Shown here in pieces: positions 56,158 through 64,000 of a DNA stretch of 64,000 bases; within the stretch, counting starts at the first letter, position 1, and each line of letters starts with the position of its first letter. The notes under the pieces were generated by a model, which was not told where the DNA came from, searched no databases, and was given only the letters and a program-made list of their open reading frames with translations. The DNA comes from Rhodopseudomonas palustris (GTDB taxonomy: Bacteria > Pseudomonadota > Alphaproteobacteria > Rhizobiales > Xanthobacteraceae), in contig NZ_CP019966.1 in the NCBI RefSeq assembly GCF_003031265.1, positions 2,976,001 to 3,040,000 on the forward strand, read 5' to 3'. A program made the translations under genes and the position numbers.

Positions 56158-57081
56158 ATGAGGGATTTCGCCGGCAGGATTGCCGTGATCACCGGCGGCG
56201 GTGCGGGAATGGGCCGTGAACTCGCCCGCCAGCTCGTCGCCGAAGGCTGCCACGTCGCGATCTGCGACGTTGCGCAAGCCGCGATGGATGAAACGCGGCG
56301 GCTGTGCGAGGCCGACGGTCTGCCGCAAGGCGTGCGGATCACCACCCACGTCGTCGACGTCTCCGACGAAGCGCAGATGCAGCGGTTTCGCGACGAGGTC
56401 ACCGCCCAGCATGCCACCGGCTGCATCCATCTGTTGTTCAACAACGCCGGCATCGGCGGCGGCGGCAGCATGATCGCCAATTCCCGCGAACAGTGGGAGC
56501 GCACCTTCAACATCTGCTGGGGCGGCGTGTATCTCGGCACGCGCATTTTCCTGCCGATGCTGATCGCCGCCGACCACGGTCACATCGTCAACACTTCCAG
56601 CGTCAACGGCTTCTGGGCTTCGCTCGGCCCCACGGTGCCGCACACCGCCTACAGCGCCGCGAAGTTCGCCGTGAAGGGATTTTCTGAAGCGCTGATCGGC
56701 GATCTCCGGCTGAATGCACCGCATGTCCGCTGTTCGGTGGTGATGCCGGGCCACATCGGCACGTCGATCATGACGAACTCCCGGCGGATCCAGCTTGGCG
56801 ACAGCTCGGACGAACTCAGCGCCGAAGAAGTCACCGGCATGCGACAGCGTCTGTCGGCCGCCGGGATCGATCTATCGCAGACCTCCGACGACGACCTTCG
56901 CGCGATCGCCAAGGAGCGGGCGCGGAGTATCCTCGACGGCGTGCGCCGCGGTGATTGGCGCATCCTGGTCGGCGACGATGCTCATGCGCTCGACGCCCGC
57001 GTTCGCGCCATGCCGGAGCGCGCCTACGAGGTCGAGTTCTATCAGAGCTTCGCGGCCGAGGTCGGCTGGCGGCTCGGCTGA
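56158..57081 (+). CDS. Short-chain dehydrogenase/reductase
   Basis: 307 residues. Classical SDR: cofactor motif TGGGAGMG at about residues 12-19, NNAG (LFNNAGIGGG), and catalytic Ser-Tyr-Lys (NTSSVNGF ... YSAAK). The C-terminal ~60 residues are longer than most SDRs and include SDDDLRAIAKERARSILDGVRRGDWRILVG. Substrate unknown; this extended type is common among oxidoreductases for lipids and xenobiotics. Followed 39 bases later by a DUF169 gene, probably in the same operon. Confidence 0.87.
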   Translation: MRDFAGRIAVITGGGAGMGRELARQLVAEGCHVAICDVAQAAMDETRRLCEADGLPQGVRITTHVVDVSDEAQMQRFRDEVTAQHATGCIHLLFNNAGIGGGGSMIANSREQWERTFNICWGGVYLGTRIFLPMLIAADHGHIVNTSSVNGFWASLGPTVPHTAYSAAKFAVKGFSEALIGDLRLNAPHVRCSVVMPGHIGTSIMTNSRRIQLGDSSDELSAEEVTGMRQRLSAAGIDLSQTSDDDLRAIAKERARSILDGVRRGDWRILVGDDAHALDARVRAMPERAYEVEFYQSFAAEVGWRLG

Positions 57082-57120
57082 GCGCGACCAAGACCAATAA
57101 CAAACCGAAGGGAGCCCGCC

Positions 57121-57906
57121 ATGGATGCCGCCGCCGCGCCGGAGCGCATCGATCTCGCCGGCCTGGTCGCCGATCTCAACGCGCTCTTGCGGCTGAAGAC
57201 CACGGTGATCGGAATGAAGCTGTTCCGGACCGTCGCCGAGATGGAGGCGGTGCCGAAGATCCGCCGGCCGAACGCGATCCACACCACCGACCAGATCGTA
57301 TCGATGGCGTCGCGGCTCGGCTGGACCGTCGGTATCACCGCCGCCGATCTGGTCGGCGAGCAGTGCCGCGCGGTGATCGGCTTGGCGCCGCAGGACGAGC
57401 AATGGCTTGCCGGACGGTCGTACGTCGGCGTCTGGCATGCAACGCAGGAGGACGCCAGCGCGCGTCAGCACGCGCTCGACGTGGTGCCGTTCGGCCATCA
57501 CCAGGCGATGGCAGTTTCGCCGCTGGCGAGCGGCCGGCTCGATCCGCCGGACATCTGCCTCGTCTATGCAACGCCCGGTCAGATGATCATCCTGATCAAC
57601 GGGCTGCAGTATGCCGGCTATAAGAAGTTCGAATGGAGCGTGGTCGGCGAAACCGCCTGCGCCGATTCCTGGGGTAGGGCGCTGAAGACCGGCGAGCCGA
57701 GCCTGTCGCTGCCGTGCTTCGCCGAACGCCGCTACGGCGGCGTGCCGGACGAAGAGATACTGATGGCGCTCAGCCCCGCGCATCTTGCCAAGGCGATCGA
57801 CGGCATGAAGCAGCTCGCCAAGAACGGCCTGCGCTATCCAATCGCGCCATACGGCATCCAGGCCGACGTCCGGGCCGGGATGGGTGTGTCGTACGGGAAT
57901 AAGTAG
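57121..57906 (+). CDS. DUF169 family protein
   Basis: 261 residues. DUF169 pattern with conserved cysteines at GEQCRAVIGL, GETACADSWG and SLPCFAERRYGGVPDEEI. The family is widespread and uncharacterised; the spaced cysteines are compatible with a metal or redox centre. No signal peptide is evident. AAGGGAG lies just before the ATG at 57121. Pairing with an SDR suggests a joint role in modifying a small molecule. Confidence 0.82.
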   Translation: MDAAAAPERIDLAGLVADLNALLRLKTTVIGMKLFRTVAEMEAVPKIRRPNAIHTTDQIVSMASRLGWTVGITAADLVGEQCRAVIGLAPQDEQWLAGRSYVGVWHATQEDASARQHALDVVPFGHHQAMAVSPLASGRLDPPDICLVYATPGQMIILINGLQYAGYKKFEWSVVGETACADSWGRALKTGEPSLSLPCFAERRYGGVPDEEILMALSPAHLAKAIDGMKQLAKNGLRYPIAPYGIQADVRAGMGVSYGNK

Positions 57907-57920
57907 CAAACTCTCATCTC

Positions 57921-58035
57921 GTCATTCCGGGGCGCGAGCGGAAGCTCGCGAACCCGGAATCTCGACCTGGTGAGGCACGACGTTTCAACAACCTCGGGAT
58001 TCCGGGTTCCCGCTGCGCGGCGCCCCGGAATGACG
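57921..58035. repeat. Palindromic repeat, class B copy 2
   Basis: Same outer arms as 30284-30402 (CGTCATTCCGGGGCGC and GCGCCCCGGAATGACG type) and the inner pair GAACCCGGAATC / GATTCCGGGTTC. It is between the convergent DUF169 gene and the sugar-phosphate transferase gene. Confidence 0.88.
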
Positions 58036-58064
58036 GTGTAGGGAGTGCGCGTGAAACGAGCGCC

Positions 58065-59621
58065 TCAGTATGCGTTTTCGCCCTTGAGCAGGGCCCACGG
58101 CGTCTTCAGCAGGATATAGAGGTCGAACAGCACCGACCAGTTTTCGATGTAATACAGGTCGAACTCGACGCGCTTCTGGATCTTCTCTTCGTTGTCGATC
58201 TCGCCGCGCCAACCGTTGATCTGGGCCCAGCCGGTGATGCCCGGCTTGACACGGTGGCGGGCGAAGTAGCCGTCGACGGCTTCGTCGAACAACCGGCTCT
58301 GCAGCTTGCCCTGCACCGCATGCGGGCGAGGGCCGACCAGCGACAGGTTGCCCTTGAACACGACGTTGATCAGCTGCGGCAGCTCGTCGAGGCTGGTGCG
58401 GCGGATGAAACGGCCGACGCGGGTGACGCGCGGATCGTTGCGGGTGACGACCTTGGACGCCGTCGGGTCCGCCTGATGGTGATACATCGACCGGAACTTG
58501 AGCACGTCGATGCGCTCGTTGTTGAAACCGAACCGCTTCTGGCGGAACAGCACCGGCCCCGGACTGTCGAGCTTGATCGCCAGCGCCACCAACGCCATCA
58601 CCGGCGCGGCGAGCAGCAGGATGAAGCCGCCGACCGCGCGGTCGAACACCTGCTTCATCACCTGATCCCAATCGGTGATCGGGGCTTCGAACACGTCGAG
58701 CGTCGGCACCTTGCCGACATAAGAATAAGCGCGCGGCCGGAACCGCAGCTTGTTGGTGTGCGCCGACAGCCGGATGTCGACCGGCAACACCCACAGCTTC
58801 TTCAGCATGTCGAGGATGCGGGTCTCGGCCGAGATCGGCAGTGCGAACAGCACGAGGTCGACACGGGTGCGGCGGGCGAATTCCGGAATGTCGTCGACCT
58901 TGCCGAGCTTCGGCACGCCGGCGCAGGTGGATTGCGAACGGGCGTCGTTACGATCGTCGAACACGCCGAGGATGCGGATGTCGGAGGCGTCGGCGTGCTC
59001 GGCCTTCAGCGCTTCGATCAGTTTGGCGCCATTAGCGTCTGCGCCGACGATCACGGTGCGGCGGTCGAGCCGGCCTTGCGACGCCCAGTGCCGCACCAGC
59101 GCGCGCACCGACAGTCGCTCGATGATCAGCAAGGCGAGGCCAGCGAAAAAGAACGAACCCAGCCACAGCCGCGACACTTCGCCGCCAAGCTTGGCAAAAA
59201 ACGATGCGCCGATGAACAGCAGGAATACGATCGACCACGTCGAGATGATCCTGGTCATCTGTTTCAAGGTGCCGCGGAACAGCTGCACCTCGTAGAGGTC
59301 GGCCGCCTGGAATGCGACGACTGCGGTCGCCGTGGTGCCGAGGATTGCCGCGATGTACTCCCAAGCAAAGCCATCGCGGCGGACCACCAGCGCGAAGTAC
59401 AGCGCGATGCCGACGGCGGCGATCACCAAGAAATCGGCCAGGCGGACGGAGCCGGCGATCACGATCGGCGAAAACGCCGGCGGAACCTTCTGATTGGCGA
59501 CGGCGAGGGCGGCCGGCGACAAACGCTTGCGGCGTTCCACGCGCGGCGCGCCGTCGCCGCTGGCGACCACGGCTTCCGTCGCTGCAGCGCTGATCATCGA
59601 GCGTGCGCTGATCGGCTCCAT
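58065..59621 (-). CDS. Undecaprenyl-phosphate glucose phosphotransferase (WcaJ/ExoY type)
   Basis: 518 residues. It loads the first hexose-1-phosphate onto undecaprenyl phosphate to start polysaccharide synthesis. The N-terminal half has four membrane helices and a CoA-binding-like domain ([17 protein letters not shown]). The C-terminal catalytic domain has [73 protein letters not shown] and [18 protein letters not shown]. The full-length polytopic form fits the WcaJ/PssY rather than the truncated ExoY group. Confidence 0.93.
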   Translation of the reverse strand: MEPISARSMISAAATEAVVASGDGAPRVERRKRLSPAALAVANQKVPPAFSPIVIAGSVRLADFLVIAAVGIALYFALVVRRDGFAWEYIAAILGTTATAVVAFQAADLYEVQLFRGTLKQMTRIISTWSIVFLLFIGASFFAKLGGEVSRLWLGSFFFAGLALLIIERLSVRALVRHWASQGRLDRRTVIVGADANGAKLIEALKAEHADASDIRILGVFDDRNDARSQSTCAGVPKLGKVDDIPEFARRTRVDLVLFALPISAETRILDMLKKLWVLPVDIRLSAHTNKLRFRPRAYSYVGKVPTLDVFEAPITDWDQVMKQVFDRAVGGFILLLAAPVMALVALAIKLDSPGPVLFRQKRFGFNNERIDVLKFRSMYHHQADPTASKVVTRNDPRVTRVGRFIRRTSLDELPQLINVVFKGNLSLVGPRPHAVQGKLQSRLFDEAVDGYFARHRVKPGITGWAQINGWRGEIDNEEKIQKRVEFDLYYIENWSVLFDLYILLKTPWALLKGENAY

Positions 59622-59730
59622 CTGTTCATGTCCGTCTCTTGCGTCGGCACGACTTTGTCGTCCGGCGAACTCCCCCGGTCCGGGCCTTAACGGAAAAGTC
59701 GCAAGAAACGGTTAGCGCGGCCGCCGACGC

Positions 59731-60873
59731 TCAGCGCTGCTGCGCCAAGGCTTCGCGATAGCCGGCGAGCACGCCTTCGACCATCGCCTTTTGCGAGAAG
59801 TGCAGAAAGATCCGCTCGCGCAGCCGCCTGGCCCGGTCGCGGGCGGCATTCAGGTCGTCGAGCGCGGTCGCGATTGCCTTCGCCATCGCGGCCGGATCGC
59901 TCGGGGCGAACAACGCGTCGCGATGGTCCGGACCAAAAATCTCCGGGATGCCGCCGACATTGGCGGCGATCATCGGGACGCCGGCAGCGGCAGCTTCGAT
60001 CACCACATAGGGCATGGAATCGCCGCGCGACGGCACCACCAGCAGACGGCCCTGCGCGAAACCATGACGAGCTTTGACGTGGCCGATGAAACGCACCGCG
60101 GCGCCGAGATCGAGCCGCGCCACCTGCGCCTTCAACGCCGCGGTTTCTTCGCCGTCGCCGCCGAGCGTCAGCGTCACCGAACGACCCTCGGCCCGCAGCC
60201 GCGCGATCGCGTCGATCAGCAGATCGGCGCCTTTGATGTGACGGAATTCACCGACGTAGCAGACGTCGGTGGCATCGGCCGCCAGCGAAACCGGATCGAA
60301 TTCGCCGGCGGTGACGCCGTTGAACACGCAGCGGACCAGCCCCTCGGGCTTGCCGATCATGCGCTCATAGGTTGAGCGCGCGAACTCGCTCTCGAACAAG
60401 AATAGTTCGGTGCGGTTCATCGAGAGCCGCTCGAGCCGGCTGTAGAGCTGCCCTTTGAAGGTCGTGGTCGGGTAGTGCAGCGAGCCGCCATGCGGGGTGT
60501 AGACCCGGATCGAGCCGGCCGGCCGCGGCACCACGCGCATGAAGATGCCGGCCTTGGCGCCGTGGCCGTGCAACACGTCCGGCCGCAGCGTCGCGATCAG
60601 GCGAACGAAGCGGCCCCAGACGAAAAGATCGGTGATGCTCGGCTCGCGCCGGATCGGCAGCCGATAGACGCCGAGCTTCATCTTCGGCGCGATCTCGTCG
60701 AGCGCGGCCACAGCGCGGTCGCCGCCGGTGAGGCTGTCGGTGATTAGGGCGACGTGATGGCCGCGATCGGCCTGGCCGTTGGCGAGATCGAGGATGTGGC
60801 GGATGATACCGCCGACCGGAGCGCGCACCGCATGGACGATCCGGAGCGGCTGATCCTGAGTGGCAGCGGTCAT
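59731..60873 (-). CDS. Glycosyltransferase family 4
   Basis: 380 residues from ATG 60873; a start at 60906 is possible but adds only 11 residues. GT-B fold: N-terminal RIVHAVRAPVGGIIRHILDLANGQADRGHHVAL, HGHGAKAGIFMRVV, and the C-terminal donor site VCYVGEFRHIKGADLLIDAI, GDGEETAALKAQV, VVPSRGDSMPYVVIEAAAAGVPMIAANVGGIPEIF. Retaining GT4 enzymes transfer sugars during exopolysaccharide or lipopolysaccharide assembly. Sugar and acceptor unknown. It is divergent from the Wzz-like gene. Confidence 0.92.
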   Translation of the reverse strand: MTAATQDQPLRIVHAVRAPVGGIIRHILDLANGQADRGHHVALITDSLTGGDRAVAALDEIAPKMKLGVYRLPIRREPSITDLFVWGRFVRLIATLRPDVLHGHGAKAGIFMRVVPRPAGSIRVYTPHGGSLHYPTTTFKGQLYSRLERLSMNRTELFLFESEFARSTYERMIGKPEGLVRCVFNGVTAGEFDPVSLAADATDVCYVGEFRHIKGADLLIDAIARLRAEGRSVTLTLGGDGEETAALKAQVARLDLGAAVRFIGHVKARHGFAQGRLLVVPSRGDSMPYVVIEAAAAGVPMIAANVGGIPEIFGPDHRDALFAPSDPAAMAKAIATALDDLNAARDRARRLRERIFLHFSQKAMVEGVLAGYREALAQQR

Positions 60874-61141
60874 CGGATCGCCGGTGCGCACGGCGCGCCG
60901 CGCCATCCGCCGTGACAGCGCGCAGCGGAACAGAAGCCAGTCAGAATGGCGGCGCGGGGCATGGATTGATCCGGAAAAGTCGATTCCGATTAACGACTTT
61001 CGTGGTTAACAAAACGTGTTTGCGTAAGCGCGGGCAGCATGAATTAGTTACCCGTCTACGTCGAGATTAACCGCACAGCAACCTTAATGGTTTGTAGTCG
61101 GAACCGAACTGACGGTTGGTCGCGTCACGTAGGAGTAGACA

Positions 61142-63493
61142 ATGCGGATCGCGTTCTGGCGCCGGAACACCGATACGGCGAAGGCATCAGCCCGATTACG
61201 CGAATCCTCCACCGCTGCAACTTCAGCGGCTGCAACCGAAACCGCCCCGACTCCCGCGCAGAAGCCTGCGATTCGTCAGGCGATCTTCAAGCGCCCCCCA
61301 ACTCGTACCGTTCAGATCGAAAAGCCGGCACCGCTGCCGCCCGACGGCGACATCGACGTGCGGCTGATCGGGCAGGCGCTCGCCCGCAAAAAGCATCTGA
61401 TCATCGCGCCGACGCTGCTTGCGCTGGTCGTCTCGCTGGCGATCGTGAACCTGATCACGCCGCGCTACAAATCCGAGGCGCGAATCCTGATCGACGGCCG
61501 CGAGAACACCTTCCTGCGTCCGAGCGGCGATCGCGACGATCAGCGCAGCGGCCCGGACCCGGAAGCGGTGACCAGCCAGGTTCAATTGCTGCTGTCGCGC
61601 CAACTCGCGCTCGAGATCATCAAGAAGAACAAGCTCGCCGAGCGGCCGGAATTCGATCCGGTGCTGAAAGGCATCAATCCGATCAAATCGCTGCTGGCGC
61701 TGATCGGCATCGGCCGCGATCCGTTCGCGATGACGCCGGAAGAGCGCGTGCTGAACGCTTACTATGAGCGACTGACCGCGTACGCAGTCGACAAGTCGCG
61801 GGTGATGGTGGTCGAATTCCAGTCCGAAGATCCCGAGCTTGCCGCGCGCGTCGCCAATTCGATCGCAGACGGCTATCTGGTGCTGCAGCAGAACGCGCGT
61901 CAGGCGCAGGCCAAGGCGGCGGGGCAGTGGCTGTCCGGGGAAATCGAGTCGCTGCGCAAGAAGGTGTCGGAGGCCGAAGACAAGGTCGAGGACTTCCGCT
62001 CCAAGTCGAGCCTGTTCATCGGCACCAACAACACCACGCTGTCGAACCAGCAGCTCGGCGACATCAACGCCCAGCTCGCCAACGCCCGTGCGCTGAAGTC
62101 CGATGCCGAAGCCAAGTCCCGGCTGATCAAGGAGATGCTGAAGAGCGGCGGCCCGATCGAAGCTTCCGAAGTGCTGAATTCCGAACTGATCCGCCGGCTG
62201 TCGGAGCAGCGGGTCACGCTTCGCGCGCAGCTCGCCGAACAGAGCTCGACGCTGCTCGGCGGTCATCCGCGGATCAAGGAACTGAAGGCGCAGCTGTCCG
62301 ACCTCGATCAACAGCTCCGCGATGAAGCGGTGAAGCTGTCGCGCTCGTTCGAGAACGATGCCCGGATCGCCAGCAGCCGGGTGGAGAACCTCTCGGCCAG
62401 CCTCGATCAGCTGAAGAAGCAAGCCTCAGCGACCAACGGCCAGGACGTGCAGCTCCGCGCGCTGGAACGCGAAGCCAAGGCGCAGCGCGATCTGCTGGAG
62501 TCCTATCTGGCGAAGTATCGTGAAGCGACGACGCGCGAGACGATCGACCAATCGCCGTCGGATGGCCGCATCATCTCGCGTGCGATCGTCTCCAATACGC
62601 CCGACTATCCGAAGAAGTTGCCGATCGTGCTGATCGCCACGCTGGCGACGCTGCTCTTGACCTCGGGCAGCATCGCGACCGGCGAACTGCTGCGGATGAC
62701 CCAGCCGCGAGCTCGTGAGGTGGCTGCGCCGGCGGTTGTCGAGCCGGATCTGGTGCCGGTTGCGGCAGCGGCTCCCGTCGTGCGCCCCACACCGGCAGCA
62801 CCGCCGACCTTTGCTGCGCCGGCTACACCCGCGCCGAGCCTCGAGCAGGCTCCGGTCGAGACTGCGCCCGTTGCTGCGGCCGCCGCTGCGCCGGTCGGAG
62901 AAATCGAAGCGCTGGTGCAACGTTTGCGCACGGCCGGTGAGGGCGGGAGGAAACTCACCGTGCTTGGCACTGGCGACACCGACTCGGTTACCACGACGGC
63001 GCTGGTGCTGGCCCGCCGGCTCGCCCAGGATGCCAAGGTTGTGCTGATCGACCTGTCGGAATCCTCCGCGATGCTGAAGGTCGCGTCGATCGATCCCTCG
63101 GCACCCGGTCTTGCCGAATTGATGCTGGGTGAGGCGGCGTTCGGCCAGATCATCACCCGCGACCGCTCCTCGTCGCTGCAATTGGTCAGCGCCGGCAAGC
63201 CCGGCTTCGACCGGATGCTGCTGCATTCGCCGCGGCTGTCGCTGGCGATCGATGCACTGATGCGGGTGTATGACCACGTGCTGCTTGATGCCGGCACCGC
63301 GTCGGACCTGCCGGCAGAGCTGCTGACGTCGCAGGCCCAGGCCGCCGTCGTGCCGGCGCCCACGATGACCAGTGAGGCGCGCGCCAAAATGGCCGAGCAG
63401 CTCGTTGCGGTCGGCTTCTCCGAGGTGACGATGCTGCGCGCCGCCGAGCCGATTGATCCGATCGAGCCGGGACAGCGATCCGCAGCGGCGTAA
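61142..63493 (+). CDS. Wzz/GumC-type polysaccharide co-polymerase with degenerate BY-kinase domain
   Basis: 783 residues. Membrane helices at about 86-104 and 493-515 bracket a long periplasmic coiled-coil (about 140-480), and the polysaccharide co-polymerase P-rich motif lies near 470-492. The cytoplasmic C-terminal domain (about 600-760) resembles a bacterial tyrosine kinase, but the Walker A is GTGDTDSVTTTA (609-620) without the usual GK-S/T lysine, Walker A' reads VVLIDLS and Walker B HVLLDAG, and no Tyr cluster ends the protein. It probably sets chain length or assembly without ATP-driven phosphorylation. Confidence 0.88.
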   Translation: MRIAFWRRNTDTAKASARLRESSTAATSAAATETAPTPAQKPAIRQAIFKRPPTRTVQIEKPAPLPPDGDIDVRLIGQALARKKHLIIAPTLLALVVSLAIVNLITPRYKSEARILIDGRENTFLRPSGDRDDQRSGPDPEAVTSQVQLLLSRQLALEIIKKNKLAERPEFDPVLKGINPIKSLLALIGIGRDPFAMTPEERVLNAYYERLTAYAVDKSRVMVVEFQSEDPELAARVANSIADGYLVLQQNARQAQAKAAGQWLSGEIESLRKKVSEAEDKVEDFRSKSSLFIGTNNTTLSNQQLGDINAQLANARALKSDAEAKSRLIKEMLKSGGPIEASEVLNSELIRRLSEQRVTLRAQLAEQSSTLLGGHPRIKELKAQLSDLDQQLRDEAVKLSRSFENDARIASSRVENLSASLDQLKKQASATNGQDVQLRALEREAKAQRDLLESYLAKYREATTRETIDQSPSDGRIISRAIVSNTPDYPKKLPIVLIATLATLLLTSGSIATGELLRMTQPRAREVAAPAVVEPDLVPVAAAAPVVRPTPAAPPTFAAPATPAPSLEQAPVETAPVAAAAAAPVGEIEALVQRLRTAGEGGRKLTVLGTGDTDSVTTTALVLARRLAQDAKVVLIDLSESSAMLKVASIDPSAPGLAELMLGEAAFGQIITRDRSSSLQLVSAGKPGFDRMLLHSPRLSLAIDALMRVYDHVLLDAGTASDLPAELLTSQAQAAVVPAPTMTSEARAKMAEQLVAVGFSEVTMLRAAEPIDPIEPGQRSAAA

Positions 63494-63519
63494 AGCCACC
63501 GAACAGATCAACGAGAAAC

Positions 63520-63544
63520 GCCCGGGCTTAGTCCCGGGCATTTC
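63520..63544 (+). terminator. Intrinsic terminator after the Wzz-like gene
   Basis: GCCCGGG-CTTAGT-CCCGGGC is a perfect seven-base stem followed by ATTTCGTTT, 26 bases after the stop. It may also act for the converging GNAT gene. Confidence 0.75.
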
Positions 63545-63572
63545 GTTTGGGCAATCTGAAGGAACTTTGATT

Positions 63573-64000
63573 TCAGCGCGGCAGCACGCTTCGCACGCGT
63601 TGCACCAATTGCATCATCGCCGGACTGTGCTTGACCGCGTGCTTGCCGCGGCCGATCGCCGACAGCGCCGCACCAGCGACCTGTCCGCGCGGTGTCAGCG
63701 GGATGAAGCTGTCGAAGATCGGCTCGAGGTCCTTGCAGAACATCTTCTTGTAGTCATCCGAGCCGATGCCGAGGTCGATCCAGCGATAGCCGCAGGCGGC
63801 GTAGTGATCGATGATATGGCGCATCAGGATCAGGCCGGGGCTGTAGCGCGCCGCGTCCGACAGCGTGTAGGTGTTGAACATCATCGAGTAGCGGCTGCCG
63901 TCGGCGACGCCCGCATACATCGCGATCATCTCGTCGTCGCATTCCAGCGCGTGGATTTCGATCGCACGGCCGCCGCCGCTGAGCTCCGTGGAGCAGGCCT
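63573..64000 (-). CDS. GNAT/CelD-type acyltransferase, C-terminal part
   Basis: About 142 residues are visible; the N-terminal part lies beyond the window. The end carries MIAMYAGVADGSRYSMMFNTYTLSDAARYSPGLILMRHIIDHYAACGYRWIDLGIGSDDYKKMF, which fits Acetyltransf_6 (CelD/BcsL-like), often encoded in exopolysaccharide loci. These are presumed to acylate polysaccharide or sugar precursors. It converges with the Wzz-like gene and shares its terminator. Confidence 0.75.
   Translation of the reverse strand, partial: ACSTELSGGGRAIEIHALECDDEMIAMYAGVADGSRYSMMFNTYTLSDAARYSPGLILMRHIIDHYAACGYRWIDLGIGSDDYKKMFCKDLEPIFDSFIPLTPRGQVAGAALSAIGRGKHAVKHSPAMMQLVQRVRSVLPR

Noticed and set aside
60874-61141. CtrA or MucR-type TTAA motifs between the GT4 and Wzz-like genes
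   Set aside because: Several TTAAC-like words occur (near 60990-61010 and 61065-61090), but their spacing is 12-13, not the N7 of a CtrA box.

Overview
This 64 kb window is a GC-rich alphaproteobacterial chromosome segment. Gene content, gene order and protein sequences fit the Rhodopseudomonas/Bradyrhizobium group, most likely Rhodopseudomonas palustris or a close relative. This identification rests on recognising protein families and order; no search was run. The pointers are the block smpB / rpoZ-rsh / pdxJ-acpS-lepB-rnc-era / recO / parC, the block bamE / cytochrome bc1 chaperone / DUF177 / plsX-fabH-ihfA-MerR, an LdtR-type MarR regulator, a K+-independent proton pyrophosphatase, and several families of dispersed palindromic repeats.

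Layout. (1) 1-15.2 kb is housekeeping: the end of mscL, smpB, a peroxiredoxin, a family-5 uracil-DNA glycosylase, a NYN-domain protein, rpoZ, the (p)ppGpp enzyme rsh, the tightly overlapping pdxJ-acpS and lepB-rnc-era run, recO, a divergent HxlR/NAD(P)H-oxidoreductase pair with a likely operator between them, and parC. (2) 15.2-22.7 kb is transport: an ion antiporter, an Nramp metal transporter with a Fur/Mur-like box, and an AraC-regulated FUSC/DUF1656/HlyD efflux operon. (3) 22.8-31.8 kb is mixed: bpt, an RDD protein, hemB, an acyl-CoA ligase, ldtR, several small unknown proteins, a DUF4142 protein, a group III truncated haemoglobin and a YghU-type glutathione transferase. (4) 31.9-34.9 kb is a small accessory patch with a MNT/HEPN toxin-antitoxin pair, a Nudix hydrolase with an altered Nudix box, an unknown protein and a ParDE-like pair. 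(5) 35.3-44.5 kb is metabolic: glyA, nrdR-ribD-ribE, ribH-nusB, thiL and hppA. (6) 44.6-51.5 kb holds small proteins, an epoxide-hydrolase-like enzyme, bamE, the bc1 chaperone, DUF177, plsX-fabH, ihfA and a MerR regulator. (7) 51.8-58 kb holds tRNA-Pro(GGG), a gene-poor stretch, a TonB-dependent receptor, small membrane proteins and an SDR-DUF169 pair. (8) 58-64 kb is the start of a polysaccharide locus: a polyprenyl-phosphate sugar-1-phosphate transferase, a GT4 glycosyltransferase, a Wzz/GumC-like protein with a kinase domain that has lost its P-loop, and the end of a GNAT/CelD-type protein.

Functionally the window combines information processing (smpB, rnc, era, rpoZ, parC, ihfA, nusB, nrdR), cofactor synthesis (pyridoxal phosphate, riboflavin, thiamine diphosphate, haem), fatty-acid and phospholipid initiation (acpS, plsX, fabH), envelope assembly (lepB, bamE, the polysaccharide genes) and energy conservation (H+-PPase, bc1 assembly). 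I found no CRISPR array, prophage, insertion sequence or clearly new defence system. The observations most worth checking are a possible mutually exclusive hairpin element in front of plsX, the degenerate BY-kinase domain, the accessory patch at 31.9-34.9 kb, the putative operators in front of the HxlR regulator, mntH and ldtR, and the uncharacterised SDR-DUF169 unit.
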